DNA of 33,406 nucleotides, taken from positions 1-33,406 of the forward strand of contig NZ_JAPEHW010000046.1 of NCBI RefSeq assembly GCF_028875915.1. The letters are read 5' to 3'. The notes beneath the pieces are model-generated. The model was not told the DNA's origin. It made no database searches and saw only the letters and a program-made list of their open reading frames with translations. Numbering within the stretch: position 1 is the stretch's first letter; the number at the start of each line of letters is the position of its first letter. The translations under genes and the position numbers were made by a program. The DNA is from Pseudoalteromonas sp. G4 (lineage in GTDB: Bacteria > Pseudomonadota > Gammaproteobacteria > Enterobacterales > Alteromonadaceae). Shown here in pieces: positions 9,125 through 18,340 of the stretch.

Positions 9125-9922
9125 TTAAAAAGGGCAAGAAGGATGTTGATAGACCATTTCAGAGACCACCTGCGCCATCAACAATTGCTCATCGGGCAAA
9201 AGGCCTGTTATCGGCGTTAATGCCACTGAATCAATACGTTGACCTGTGATCACCTCTGCAAATACCAATGCCGTTAAATACTTGCCAAGTGATGATGCAT
9301 GATTACCATCGTCAGCATGCAGTTTAAGGTGTGGCATTAGTTGTAATACCTTGTCCCAAACAAGCCCTACAGGCGCTATGCAACTTGCTTGTTTTGCAAC
9401 AATACTTTGATGAAGGTCGTAGACATATTCTGCCTCAGTGCTATCACCGCGCTGTGGATGTTCAGGAAATAAAATCGGTGTAACGTCAGCATCTTTTGCC
9501 CTTGCAATCCAATTTTGTGCAGCACTTGTTGAGTAATTAGTAGTACGAGACTGTGAGTATTTTTGCCCTTGCAAAATAATGTGCGACCAGTTTTCATAAG
9601 CAAGCATTTGAAGTGCGCTAGTGCTGGCAAAACTAACATCTAAAAAACCATGCCCGATGACTTTATTTACAGCAGTTTTCTCAGGTGTAATTTGTTTGAT
9701 AACTGCTGTTACAGCACTACCTAACCCTGCAATATGACTATTGCCTGTTAGCGCAATTCGATAAGCGTTTAGGCTTTGGTTGTTTGGCACAGCCTCATTA
9801 CTTTGCGGTTCGACTTGCCCACCGTCCTTACTACTAATTGGTTCAAATGCAATTGTTGGTGTTGCTGAGTCGGAGCACGCTATGCTAAATGTACTTAATA
9901 AAACGAGTATTAACAAACGCAT
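9125..9922 (-). CDS. SGNH-hydrolase-like lipoprotein
   Basis: A 265-residue predicted lipoprotein: signal peptide with lipobox Ser-Ile-Ala-Cys16. It shows the blocks of the SGNH/GDSL esterase fold: Gly60-Asn-Ser62-His at the start of the domain (nucleophile Ser62), Leu-Gln-Gly-Gln near 118-120 in the region of the third block, and Asp205-Gly-Asn-His208 as the C-terminal Asp/His pair. The likely job is hydrolysis of an ester or acyl group on an external substrate; the substrate is unknown. The ATG at 9922 is preceded by GGAG that lies inside the end of the upstream esterase gene, which stops 4 bp before, so the two are co-transcribed and probably translationally coupled. A hairpin terminator follows the stop. 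Confidence 0.7.
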   Translation of the reverse strand: MRLLILVLLSTFSIACSDSATPTIAFEPISSKDGGQVEPQSNEAVPNNQSLNAYRIALTGNSHIAGLGSAVTAVIKQITPEKTAVNKVIGHGFLDVSFASTSALQMLAYENWSHIILQGQKYSQSRTTNYSTSAAQNWIARAKDADVTPILFPEHPQRGDSTEAEYVYDLHQSIVAKQASCIAPVGLVWDKVLQLMPHLKLHADDGNHASSLGKYLTALVFAEVITGQRIDSVALTPITGLLPDEQLLMAQVVSEMVYQHPSCPF

Positions 9923-9926
9923 AAAC

Positions 9927-10808
9927 TTACTCCAGCGCCATACTTTGCTGATAAATTACAAATAAATTATCTGCTAAATAATCTGATTCGTGCGGAACAG
10001 AAAAGAGTTTTGAAGATGCTACTGGGCTTGCACAATTTTGCCACGTATTGGTGACAGAGCCACTACTACTTGCTGTAACCGCTGGATGGTTCGTTTGCTC
10101 AAATTGCGATGCACAGCCATTAATTGCAAGCCAGTGGTTCAGAGTATCTTCAACACTGGCAATATTGCCATATGCACGACCATTAATTGGCACATCAGTA
10201 TCGCTTGGACTGTGCAAATGGTGAATTGCAACCGCAGTAGAAGTCGTACAAGCATTAAAATCACCTCTAAATTGCCCCGCCAATGATACGATCCCCTCTA
10301 GTTTTTCAGGAATTTGACACGCTAAGGTATAAGCCATAAAACCACCAGCCGAATAACCAAATATACGTGCTTTATCACCATTAATGGTGTAATTGGCATG
10401 GGCGTAATCAATCAAATTTGAAATGTAGTGGGTATCATCGCTGGTATTGCTGTTTGTTTTACTATCCCATTGCCATGCACTGCCATTACCATTTGGACTA
10501 ATTACTAAGTACCCTTTTTCTTCGAGCATGCTTGCATCGAAAATTCCGGCTACTTTAGCCATATAACCTGGTGCGCCATGCAAAGTAAGGATCAACCCTT
10601 TGTAATTTGTGCTGGTATCACCAAATACTAAATTGTCTCTGCCTTCAAAATTAAAGCAATTTGCGCCTTGGGGAATTGCTCTAGCACCGCACAGAGCATT
10701 GTTATTATTTGGTTCAATATATGGGTCTTTTACGTTACTACTTCCACTGCCGCCACATGCTGAAATAATGCATGTCGTTAGTAATAATATTGGGGTTATT
10801 TTTGTCAT
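9927..10808 (-). CDS. PHB-depolymerase-family esterase lipoprotein
   Basis: A 293-residue alpha/beta hydrolase of the extracellular PHB depolymerase / feruloyl esterase type (LpqC-like). Starting at the ATG ending at 10808 gives a proper lipoprotein signal with lipobox Ile-Ser-Ala-Cys18; the open frame extends upstream to 10856 but the extra residues spoil the signal peptide. Visible motifs: oxyanion Leu-His-Gly (76-78), nucleophile elbow Gly151-Tyr-Ser153-Ala-Gly, an Asp at 203 or 205 in Pro-Ser-Asp-Thr-Asp, and His273 in Val-Pro-His-Glu. Substrates in the family range from polyhydroxyalkanoates to feruloyl polysaccharides and short esters; none can be picked here. It is the first gene of an operon with the SGNH-like lipoprotein and is divergent from the membrane-bound regulator at 10927. 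Confidence 0.8.
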   Translation of the reverse strand: MTKITPILLLTTCIISACGGSGSSNVKDPYIEPNNNNALCGARAIPQGANCFNFEGRDNLVFGDTSTNYKGLILTLHGAPGYMAKVAGIFDASMLEEKGYLVISPNGNGSAWQWDSKTNSNTSDDTHYISNLIDYAHANYTINGDKARIFGYSAGGFMAYTLACQIPEKLEGIVSLAGQFRGDFNACTTSTAVAIHHLHSPSDTDVPINGRAYGNIASVEDTLNHWLAINGCASQFEQTNHPAVTASSSGSVTNTWQNCASPVASSKLFSVPHESDYLADNLFVIYQQSMALE

Positions 10809-10926
10809 TTTGCTAATCTCGGTTTTGCCATAAAAAACGAGATTAAAACTAATCAAAAGCTGTTATTGTGGCTTAATTAAGTTATGATAATTTGATAATG
10901 AAATTATAATAACCTGCAAAATCAAA

Positions 10927-12927
10927 ATGATAGGAACTTCATTTAGCTTTGATGCTATTCAAGTTAATACGCAAACAAATACCCTAACCATCAGTGGAAA
11001 GGTGGTTGAATGCGAGCCGAAGCTATTTGAGTTATTGATTTTTTTCTGCCGAAATAGCGAACGGGCACTATCGCGAGATGAACTAATTGAACATGTGTGG
11101 CAAGGCAGAGTAGTAAGTGATGCGGCTGTCAATCGCGCTATCAGCCAGCTTAGAAAACTAATAGAACCAAACCCTTCCCAGCCGATATATATTTTAACCG
11201 TTAGTAAAATTGGCTATCGCTTTGCTGCAACCCCAATAGCAAGTGAAAACAAATCACCTGTGATATCCAAAACTACTCAGTCCAAATCAAATTTAAACTC
11301 GTTTTTTGGTGTTGTAGCAGCACTTTTAGTATTTGCTGTTTTTGTTTTATTAAAGCCAAAACCCGTCTCTCAGACGCTTGAATTAACCGACCGCACTATT
11401 TTAACAGAGCAACTAGGCGTTACGTTTAATCCCTATTTCGATGAAGCATCTAAAACCCTTTATGCATTACATAAAAAAAGTAATGACGGTTTAAGCCAAG
11501 TCGTTATTGTGCAAAAAGATGGCAGCCTAAGCCCATTATTTGAAAGCTCAGCATACTACACAGATGTTATCGCACGTGGCGATAAAATCTATTTAGCTAG
11601 ACTGCTGGATTTAACTGACCGGAAATGTGAAGTTGTTGAATTTAAAATTAAAACAAAAAAAATCACCACAATAGTTGATTGCGCAAACAGTGTTATTTCG
11701 CACCTTGCACTTGGTGAAAACGACCGCCTAATTTACCCATACCGAGAAAGTGACTCGTCACCTTATAAATTGATGGTATTAAATACTCAAACAAAGCGGC
11801 AGCAACAACTCACTCACCCAGAAAGCGTTGGCAATACATTAGGTCACCGCGTGTTTGCACTCAATAGCCACACACTTGCCTATATTAATTACCATGCCAC
11901 AGAGCCAGACAGGTTAGTGCTACTAGATATAGATAATCGCTCTGAAAGTTATAATGCACCGCTTTTAGATGGTGTTATATCTGTAACTTGGTATAACCAA
12001 ACTCTATTAATTTCCGCAAAAAGTGGCTTATATCAGTTCGACGTCGCAAACAAAACGCTCTCACAGCTAGATTATTCTGATACCTTTAACCGAATTTTTG
12101 CTAGCAATAATGCACTTTATGCTGAGCACTATTCAGTTATCTCAAACTTGTATCAGCTCACTGCCGTTCAAGCACCTTTAGCACTTACTCAGCGCCAGGC
12201 TACAATAATGCAATTTACTGCTTCGCCAATAGATGAACGCATTGCTTATGTTGAATCTTTAAATGGCAAGCTCAGTATTAGAATTAGTTCTGCTAATAGT
12301 TCAGAAATACTGCCCTTTGACGAGCAAATCACCTATGTATCTAATTTAGCGTGGGCTTTTGATGCATCTAAACTTGCCGCTAATATTAATGATGAGCTGT
12401 ATGTTTATGATTTTAACAACGCCAAATGGCAGCATATTAAACATCATTTTAGCGCGATTCACTTTGTTGGTTTTGATGACAATAACAACTTATACGTCAG
12501 TGCTGAACATCAACAAGCATGGAATATTTGGCAAATAAGCGATTCTTCAAACACTGCTTTGCAAATAACGTTTAATGGTGGTTATAGTTTTTATTTTGAC
12601 AAAAACGCTCTTTATTACACTAAATTCAGCCAAGATGGTTTATTTAAAACGTTAGATGCAAAGACAGAAGAAGTCGTAATTGATGATTTCCCATTATTGC
12701 AATGGCGCAATTGGCAGCTGGTAAACAATAAAATTATTTACCCTAAATACAAGCAGTATGTTGCTTTTGATACCCGAGATAAAACTATTTCACCTATTGT
12801 TGAATTAGCTAATTACAGTGCAAATGTCTGCCGTATGTCTAATATCAACGAACAACTCTACTGTAGTTTACTCGACAACCAAGTAAGCCAAATTTGGCGT
12901 ATCAATATAAGTTCAAGCACACAATAA
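10927..12927 (+). CDS. Membrane-bound winged-helix regulator with TolB-like propeller (CadC/ToxR type)
   Basis: A 666-residue one-component regulator. An OmpR-type winged helix covers about 5-101 (recognition region Val-Val-Ser-Asp-Ala-Ala-Val-Asn-Arg-Ala-Ile-Ser-Gln-Leu-Arg-Lys, ending Lys-Ile-Gly-Tyr-Arg-Phe). One membrane segment follows at about 125-143. The remaining 500 or so residues are beta-rich with repeated Tyr/Asp-containing strands, consistent with a TolB/WD40-like propeller in the periplasm. It resembles the regulator at 1719 in its DNA-binding half but has a different sensor. It is divergent from the two-gene exported hydrolase operon, which it may control. The ATG at 10927 starts directly at the winged helix. 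Confidence 0.85.
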   Translation: MIGTSFSFDAIQVNTQTNTLTISGKVVECEPKLFELLIFFCRNSERALSRDELIEHVWQGRVVSDAAVNRAISQLRKLIEPNPSQPIYILTVSKIGYRFAATPIASENKSPVISKTTQSKSNLNSFFGVVAALLVFAVFVLLKPKPVSQTLELTDRTILTEQLGVTFNPYFDEASKTLYALHKKSNDGLSQVVIVQKDGSLSPLFESSAYYTDVIARGDKIYLARLLDLTDRKCEVVEFKIKTKKITTIVDCANSVISHLALGENDRLIYPYRESDSSPYKLMVLNTQTKRQQQLTHPESVGNTLGHRVFALNSHTLAYINYHATEPDRLVLLDIDNRSESYNAPLLDGVISVTWYNQTLLISAKSGLYQFDVANKTLSQLDYSDTFNRIFASNNALYAEHYSVISNLYQLTAVQAPLALTQRQATIMQFTASPIDERIAYVESLNGKLSIRISSANSSEILPFDEQITYVSNLAWAFDASKLAANINDELYVYDFNNAKWQHIKHHFSAIHFVGFDDNNNLYVSAEHQQAWNIWQISDSSNTALQITFNGGYSFYFDKNALYYTKFSQDGLFKTLDAKTEEVVIDDFPLLQWRNWQLVNNKIIYPKYKQYVAFDTRDKTISPIVELANYSANVCRMSNINEQLYCSLLDNQVSQIWRINISSSTQ

Positions 12928-12929
12928 AA

Positions 12930-12951
12930 AAGGCAACCAATTGGTTGCCTT
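12930..12951 (-). terminator. Terminator of the protease gene, possibly bidirectional
   Basis: A perfect 22-bp palindrome, AAGGCAACCAA joined to its complement TTGGTTGCCTT. On the minus strand it runs into six T residues, so it fits the subtilase gene ending at 12992. On the plus strand it lies just after the stop of the regulator gene at 12927 but is followed only by TGTTCC, a weaker ending. Confidence 0.75.
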
Positions 12952-12991
12952 GTTCCATAGAGAATGGAACCATTATGACTCGTTTGTGATG

Positions 12992-15076
12992 TTATTTACA
13001 TGCGCCTGCATCTTGCCATACATCCCAAGGGCCTGAGTTTTCCTCTGGGTTTGCGCCTTGTGTCCACCACTGGGCTGTATAAAGACGGCCATTGTAAGAT
13101 GCCTGCTTACCGGCAAGGAAAATAGCACTTGCCGTCCATGCAACTACCCCATTACACCCATTACCACCCGTATCGCTACTCACTGTAATTGACTGTGTTT
13201 TGGTGTTAGTTAGTCCTTCACTATCCGCTACTGTTAAGCTTACAGAATACGTGCCTGCTTGCGCATAACTATGGCTTGGGTTGGCTGCACTACTTGATGT
13301 ATTGTCGCCAAAATCCCATGCATAGCTAACAACGCCTTTATCATCGCTTGCAGCTTGTGCGAATGACACGTCTAAGCCAGTTGCATTAAATGAGAAGTTA
13401 GCAACCGGTGCTTGATTTTCACCACCGCCACCAGAGCATGCACCTGTGCGTTTCCAAACATTGGTATACACATCTGGCTGTGCCCCCGTTGACCACCAAG
13501 TGGCTTCATATTGATTGCTTTGATAAGCGACTTTATCACCCACTTTATAAGCAGTTGCAGCTGACCAATTAGCTAACCCGTTACAGCCACCCGTGCTGTC
13601 GTCACTAATTGTAATGCGCTGTGTTTTGCTATTTGTTTGCCCTTTTGTATCGGTAACGGTGAGGCTTACCGTGTAATCACCTGCAACACTGTAGGTGTGA
13701 CTAGGATTTTGGGTTGTGCTACTTGCACCGTCACCAAATTGCCATGCATAACTTGTAATGCCTTTATCATCGCTTGAGCTATCACTAAATTGCGCTGTTT
13801 TACCAGATACTTGTACCGCAAAATTGGCTACAGGCTTTGCATCTCCAGAACCTCCTCCACAGCTACTGCCAGCTAAATAATCATACGCAGCTTTAGCTTG
13901 AACAATGCCATAGCCGTAAGAGGTATCGCGCCCTGTGGCACCTTTATCTTTTGCCGTTGCATTTAGAGCATCACGAATTTGTTGATTTGAACAATTCGGG
14001 AAATGACTCCAAACAAGTGCCGCAACGCCTGACACATGGGGCGTTGCCATTGAGGTACCACTGATACTTTTATAGCCACTGTTGATCCAGGTTGAGTTAA
14101 CACTAACCCCAGGCGCAGCAATTTCTACTTGGCTGTTATATTGTGAGAACGACGCTTTGCTTTCACTGCTATTAACCGCCGCTACTGACACTACGGCATC
14201 GTACGATGCTGGATAGCTCATTGAACTATTGCCATCATTACCTGCAGCGGCAATGTGTAACATGCCTTGCGCGTAACTATTTGCAAATGCTTGTCGCTCG
14301 GCGCTTGATTGACCCGAACCACCTAAGCTCATACTGGTTACATTGGCACCCGCTTGCTGACATTGCTCAATCGCTCGGATTAAGTCTGAGCCATACGCCC
14401 AATTTCCTTGATCGTTAAATACCTTAACAATGTGAAGACCAAGCTGGTTTGATGGGTTTACCCCAACCACACCTTGCCCGTTACCGCCAATTGCCGCAAT
14501 GGTGCCTGCAACATGGGTACCATGACCATTGCCATCGTTATACCAATTGCCCGTATTATTGCTGCCGTAACCATCATCACCGGTAATACCATTAGATGGT
14601 AAATCAGGGTGACCTAATTGGTAACCGGTATCCATAATGCACACCTTGCGATTTCCGGTTAAATTGTCACTTAGCTGATTCGCCTGCACCATACCAATGC
14701 CATAAGGTGTACTTTCTGCAAGAAGGTAGCGCTTTGGATCAACCTCTACTGACTGCACATCGGCACGTTGTAGTAAAGCATTTCGCTCTGCTTGTGTGAG
14801 TTCGACTGCCACAGAGTTTGTGCTTGGCAGTACGTGAATTGTTTTGACGCCAACGCTCGTTGCTACTGACTGCAATTGATTGTGTTTAAATTCGCGTAAT
14901 TGGTGTGTATCTGCAGTTACAGGCAGTTCAATGTTCAGTGAATCTGCTTTTAATGTAACAATAAATCGCTCAGAGCTATCTGTATCTAACGAAACTTTAT
15001 CCGCCGCAAACGCTGCGCCTGCGAAGGTACTGCAAAGTAATAAAGCGTGTGTTGTTTTATTAAATTTTGCTTTCAT
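12992..15076 (-). CDS. Secreted subtilisin-like protease with two PKD and two chitin-binding (CBM5/12) modules
   Basis: A 694-residue extracellular serine protease of family S8. Order: signal peptide (cleavage near Ala24-Ala25), inhibitor I9 propeptide (about 36-118), then catalytic domain (about 122-400) with Asp149 in Met-Asp-Thr-Gly, His185 in Gly-His-Gly-Thr-His-Val-Ala-Gly, oxyanion Asn280 and Ser342 in Gly-Thr-Ser-Met-Ala-Thr-Pro. A PKD domain (about 414-491), a CBM5/12-type module (about 499-547), a second PKD (about 556-633) and a second CBM5/12 (about 641-693) follow, separated by Gly/Ser linkers. The tail modules carry the Trp-Trp and Ala/Val-Trp motifs of chitin-binding domains, so the enzyme probably works on protein in chitinous or other insoluble material. 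Single gene with its own terminator. Confidence 0.93.
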   Translation of the reverse strand: MKAKFNKTTHALLLCSTFAGAAFAADKVSLDTDSSERFIVTLKADSLNIELPVTADTHQLREFKHNQLQSVATSVGVKTIHVLPSTNSVAVELTQAERNALLQRADVQSVEVDPKRYLLAESTPYGIGMVQANQLSDNLTGNRKVCIMDTGYQLGHPDLPSNGITGDDGYGSNNTGNWYNDGNGHGTHVAGTIAAIGGNGQGVVGVNPSNQLGLHIVKVFNDQGNWAYGSDLIRAIEQCQQAGANVTSMSLGGSGQSSAERQAFANSYAQGMLHIAAAGNDGNSSMSYPASYDAVVSVAAVNSSESKASFSQYNSQVEIAAPGVSVNSTWINSGYKSISGTSMATPHVSGVAALVWSHFPNCSNQQIRDALNATAKDKGATGRDTSYGYGIVQAKAAYDYLAGSSCGGGSGDAKPVANFAVQVSGKTAQFSDSSSDDKGITSYAWQFGDGASSTTQNPSHTYSVAGDYTVSLTVTDTKGQTNSKTQRITISDDSTGGCNGLANWSAATAYKVGDKVAYQSNQYEATWWSTGAQPDVYTNVWKRTGACSGGGGENQAPVANFSFNATGLDVSFAQAASDDKGVVSYAWDFGDNTSSSAANPSHSYAQAGTYSVSLTVADSEGLTNTKTQSITVSSDTGGNGCNGVVAWTASAIFLAGKQASYNGRLYTAQWWTQGANPEENSGPWDVWQDAGACK

Positions 15077-15552
15077 AACTATTGCCTTAATGTTGTTGTG
15101 AAGTAACGCAAACAGTTAACAAACTATTTACAAGAGTCACAAGAACAGAAAATAGACAACGCTGTCAATTTTAATTTCATATGTAAACAAATGAAAATAA
15201 ACATAAAAACTGGCATGTAAAATTGCCTTTACGGGAAAGATTCGGAACATTTGTACCTATTTAAGGGGTTTCATCAGAGAGCAAAAACTCTAAGCTCGAA
15301 AATGTAAATATTTTATTACCGGTGGTTATAACCAGAGCATCTTTTAAATATTTTTTTGGTATAAAAAATAAGCAACCCAACAAACTTTAACCCTTGTTGT
15401 AAGCAATTCAAAGCCAGTTAGCCAAACCATTAAAGTTAATCAGCCAACTTTGCCGCTAACAACCAAATTCGACCGTTATTCACTTTTTGACAATTTATTG
15501 CTCATTGCAAACTAGTATGAAGTCATCAACCAGGAAGCAAAGAGAAATCACT
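15077..15552. other. 476-bp intergenic region between protease and RDD genes
   Basis: It holds the promoters of two divergent genes. The only structured element I see is a 12-bp palindrome TGGTTATAACCA at 15323-15334. A TTGACA at 15487-15492 and TAGTAT at 15513-15518 lie upstream of the RDD gene, but their 20-bp spacing is too long for a confident sigma-70 promoter. No convincing open frame; a small RNA cannot be excluded. Confidence 0.4.
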
Positions 15553-16002
15553 ATGACACAGTATCACTATCAAACAGTACCAGCACAGGTGCAATATGCA
15601 GGCTTTTTTAGACGTTTTGCAGCGCTTATCATTGATGGAATATTATTTTCATTGGTCATTGCCGCTTTTGCATTCACCTTTTTTGAAAATTACTTGTCAT
15701 GGAGCCCATTTAACTTTTTCGAATTTAATGAGTTTATGAACCACGAAATTTTACCTTTTATTTTGACGGTAATGTTCTGGGTTTATAAAGCAGCTACCCC
15801 TGGAAAAATGGCTGTGGACAGTAAGGTGCTTGACGCTACAACAGGTGAAAAGCCAAGTGTTGGTCAAAGTGTGATTCGTTACATTGGTTATTATATTTCA
15901 GCGCTGCCACTTGGATTAGGCTTTTTATGGGCAGCAATTGATGAGAAAAACCGTACTTGGCACGACCTTATTGCGGGCACAGTAGTAGTAAAACAATCCT
16001 AA
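15553..16002 (+). CDS. RDD-family membrane protein
   Basis: A 149-residue inner-membrane protein with the RDD-family signature: an Arg-Arg-Phe-Ala-Ala-Leu-Ile-Ile-Asp-Gly segment opening TM1, a second hydrophobic segment, the Thr-Pro-Gly-Lys cytoplasmic motif, and the closing Asp-Glu-Lys-Asn-Arg-Thr-Trp-His-Asp motif followed by a Gly-Thr-Val-Val-Val end. The ATG at 15553 is chosen because the tyrosine/glutamine-rich N-terminus leads directly into the domain; the open frame continues upstream to a TTG at 15487 that overlaps a possible -35 box. RDD proteins have been linked to transport and sodium tolerance in other bacteria, but no function can be assigned here. A strong terminator follows. 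Confidence 0.8.
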   Translation: MTQYHYQTVPAQVQYAGFFRRFAALIIDGILFSLVIAAFAFTFFENYLSWSPFNFFEFNEFMNHEILPFILTVMFWVYKAATPGKMAVDSKVLDATTGEKPSVGQSVIRYIGYYISALPLGLGFLWAAIDEKNRTWHDLIAGTVVVKQS

Positions 16003-16030
16003 TAGTCCCCTTTAACAGTAGATAGACTTC

Positions 16031-16921
16031 CTAACTTTGGCCCGCATTATGCGGGCTTTTTATGTTTTCTTGTAAAAAGCGAATAAATAAATCGAGCTTA
16101 GAGGGTAATGCACGATTGTGACCATAAAGTGCCCAAATTCCTTCTTCTTTATCGCGATAATTGGGTAATACTTCAACTAAGCTTCCTTGTTTTAACGCCT
16201 CTCCAACATAGTAATCGGGTAACTGTGCAAGGCCTAAACCACTGATTGCGGCATCTAATAAACTCACCCCTGAATTACATTTTAGGCGGCCATTCACACG
16301 TATATTGCGCGCTTTGCCTTGATACAAAAAACGCCAATAGTCATTACTGCCAACCAAACATTGGTGCATGTTAAGTTCTGACAACGTATGAGGTTCACCA
16401 TGTTGTGCAATATATTGTGGGCTCGCACATACAAACATTTGCCGTGAAGCTAGTTTTTTCGCCATTAGATTTGAATCTCTTAAATGGCCTAAGCGAATGG
16501 CAATATCAATACCACCATCAATTAAATCTAGTTTTTGATTGGTAAGTACAAGATCCACTTCTATCTGCGCATGCAAAGTTAAAAACGCATTTACAAGCGG
16601 TGCAATATAACGCTCACCGTACGTTACCGGCGCAGTCACACGTATTTGCCCAGCAATGCCGTGCTGAATACTACTAACATTTAATTCGGCTTGTGCAAGC
16701 CCTTCAACCAAAGGCTTGCAGTCATAATAAAACTGTTGCCCCATTTCAGTTAGCGACACTTTACGGGTGGTTCGTTTGAGTAACTTAACGCCTAAACGCT
16801 GCTCTAGCGCATTAACCTTGCGACTAACATAAACTACTGATACGCCAAGTTTACTTGCTGCCGCAGTAAAGCTTTGCGTTTGTGCAACTGCAACAAATTC
16901 ACTGACGCCTGCCCAATCCAT
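16031..16921 (-). CDS. LysR-family transcriptional regulator of the formaldehyde genes
   Basis: A 296-residue LysR-type regulator. The winged helix-turn-helix occupies about 3-62 (Phe-Thr-Ala-Ala-Ala-Ser-Lys-Leu-Gly-Val-Ser, then Ser-Arg-Lys-Val-Asn-Ala-Leu-Glu). The effector-binding domain covers about 90-290, starting Gly-Gln-Ile-Arg-Val-Thr-Ala-Pro. It belongs to the CrgA/DsdC-like branch often annotated as LysR regulators of dehydrogenase genes. It is divergent from frmA with a 185-bp spacer containing a 22-bp near-perfect dyad, the expected arrangement for a LysR protein controlling its neighbour. Elsewhere frmA is often controlled by FrmR; no frmR is seen here. The last codons overlap the terminator of the RDD gene. 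Confidence 0.85.
   Translation of the reverse strand: MDWAGVSEFVAVAQTQSFTAAASKLGVSVVYVSRKVNALEQRLGVKLLKRTTRKVSLTEMGQQFYYDCKPLVEGLAQAELNVSSIQHGIAGQIRVTAPVTYGERYIAPLVNAFLTLHAQIEVDLVLTNQKLDLIDGGIDIAIRLGHLRDSNLMAKKLASRQMFVCASPQYIAQHGEPHTLSELNMHQCLVGSNDYWRFLYQGKARNIRVNGRLKCNSGVSLLDAAISGLGLAQLPDYYVGEALKQGSLVEVLPNYRDKEEGIWALYGHNRALPSKLDLFIRFLQENIKSPHNAGQS
16040..16061 (+). terminator. Intrinsic terminator of the RDD gene
   Basis: A 7-bp GC-rich stem GCCCGCA / TGCGGGC with a 3-nt loop, followed by five T residues. It lies inside the last codons of the convergent LysR gene. Confidence 0.85.
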
Positions 16922-16954
16922 TTCACACCTTAAATTTGGTATTAATTAAACTAA

Positions 16955-16976
16955 ATTATTACATATATGAAATAAT
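16955..16976. promoter_or_regulatory. Candidate LysR binding dyad in the lysR-frmA spacer
   Basis: Arms ATTATT and AATAAT surround the self-complementary core CATATATG, with one mismatched base pair between arm and core on each side. The dyad is 22 bp, centred at 16965/16966, 34 bp upstream of the LysR start. It contains the T-N11-A spacing typical of LysR sites; in AT-rich DNA such symmetry can also occur by chance. Confidence 0.5.
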
Positions 16977-17085
16977 AATTTTCAAAATAATATGATTATC
17001 TTTTCTAAAGAAATAAATAAACTAGTTAACAACAAAGTAGCAAATGAACTAGCCTTTATAACTCACATTATTAAGGCAACTGTAA

Positions 17086-18255
<1,170 letters not shown>

Positions 18256-18299
18256 CCTGCATTAAGCGTTTATTTTCGATTTTCACAGCAATTTTGTTT

Positions 18300-18325
18300 A
18301 AGCGCCTAAATAATTTTAGGCGCTT
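18300..18325 (+). terminator. Hairpin between frmA and fghA, possible attenuating terminator
   Basis: An 11-bp perfect stem (AAGCGCCTAAA / TTTAGGCGCTT) with a 4-nt loop, followed by only a short T-run (TTTA). It ends just before the fghA ribosome binding site, so it may lower fghA expression relative to frmA or protect the frmA transcript end. Confidence 0.6.
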
Positions 18326-18340
18326 TTATAAGGGATCAAC

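Noticed and set aside
10885..10899. Two TGATAAT repeats upstream of the second membrane-bound regulator
   Set aside because: Spacing is 8 bp and only two copies exist in very AT-rich DNA, unlike the 10-bp phased set at 1544.
15487..15552. Upstream extension of the RDD gene to a TTG start
   Set aside because: The extension is Ser/Thr/Lys-rich, unlike RDD N-termini, and overlaps a possible -35 element.
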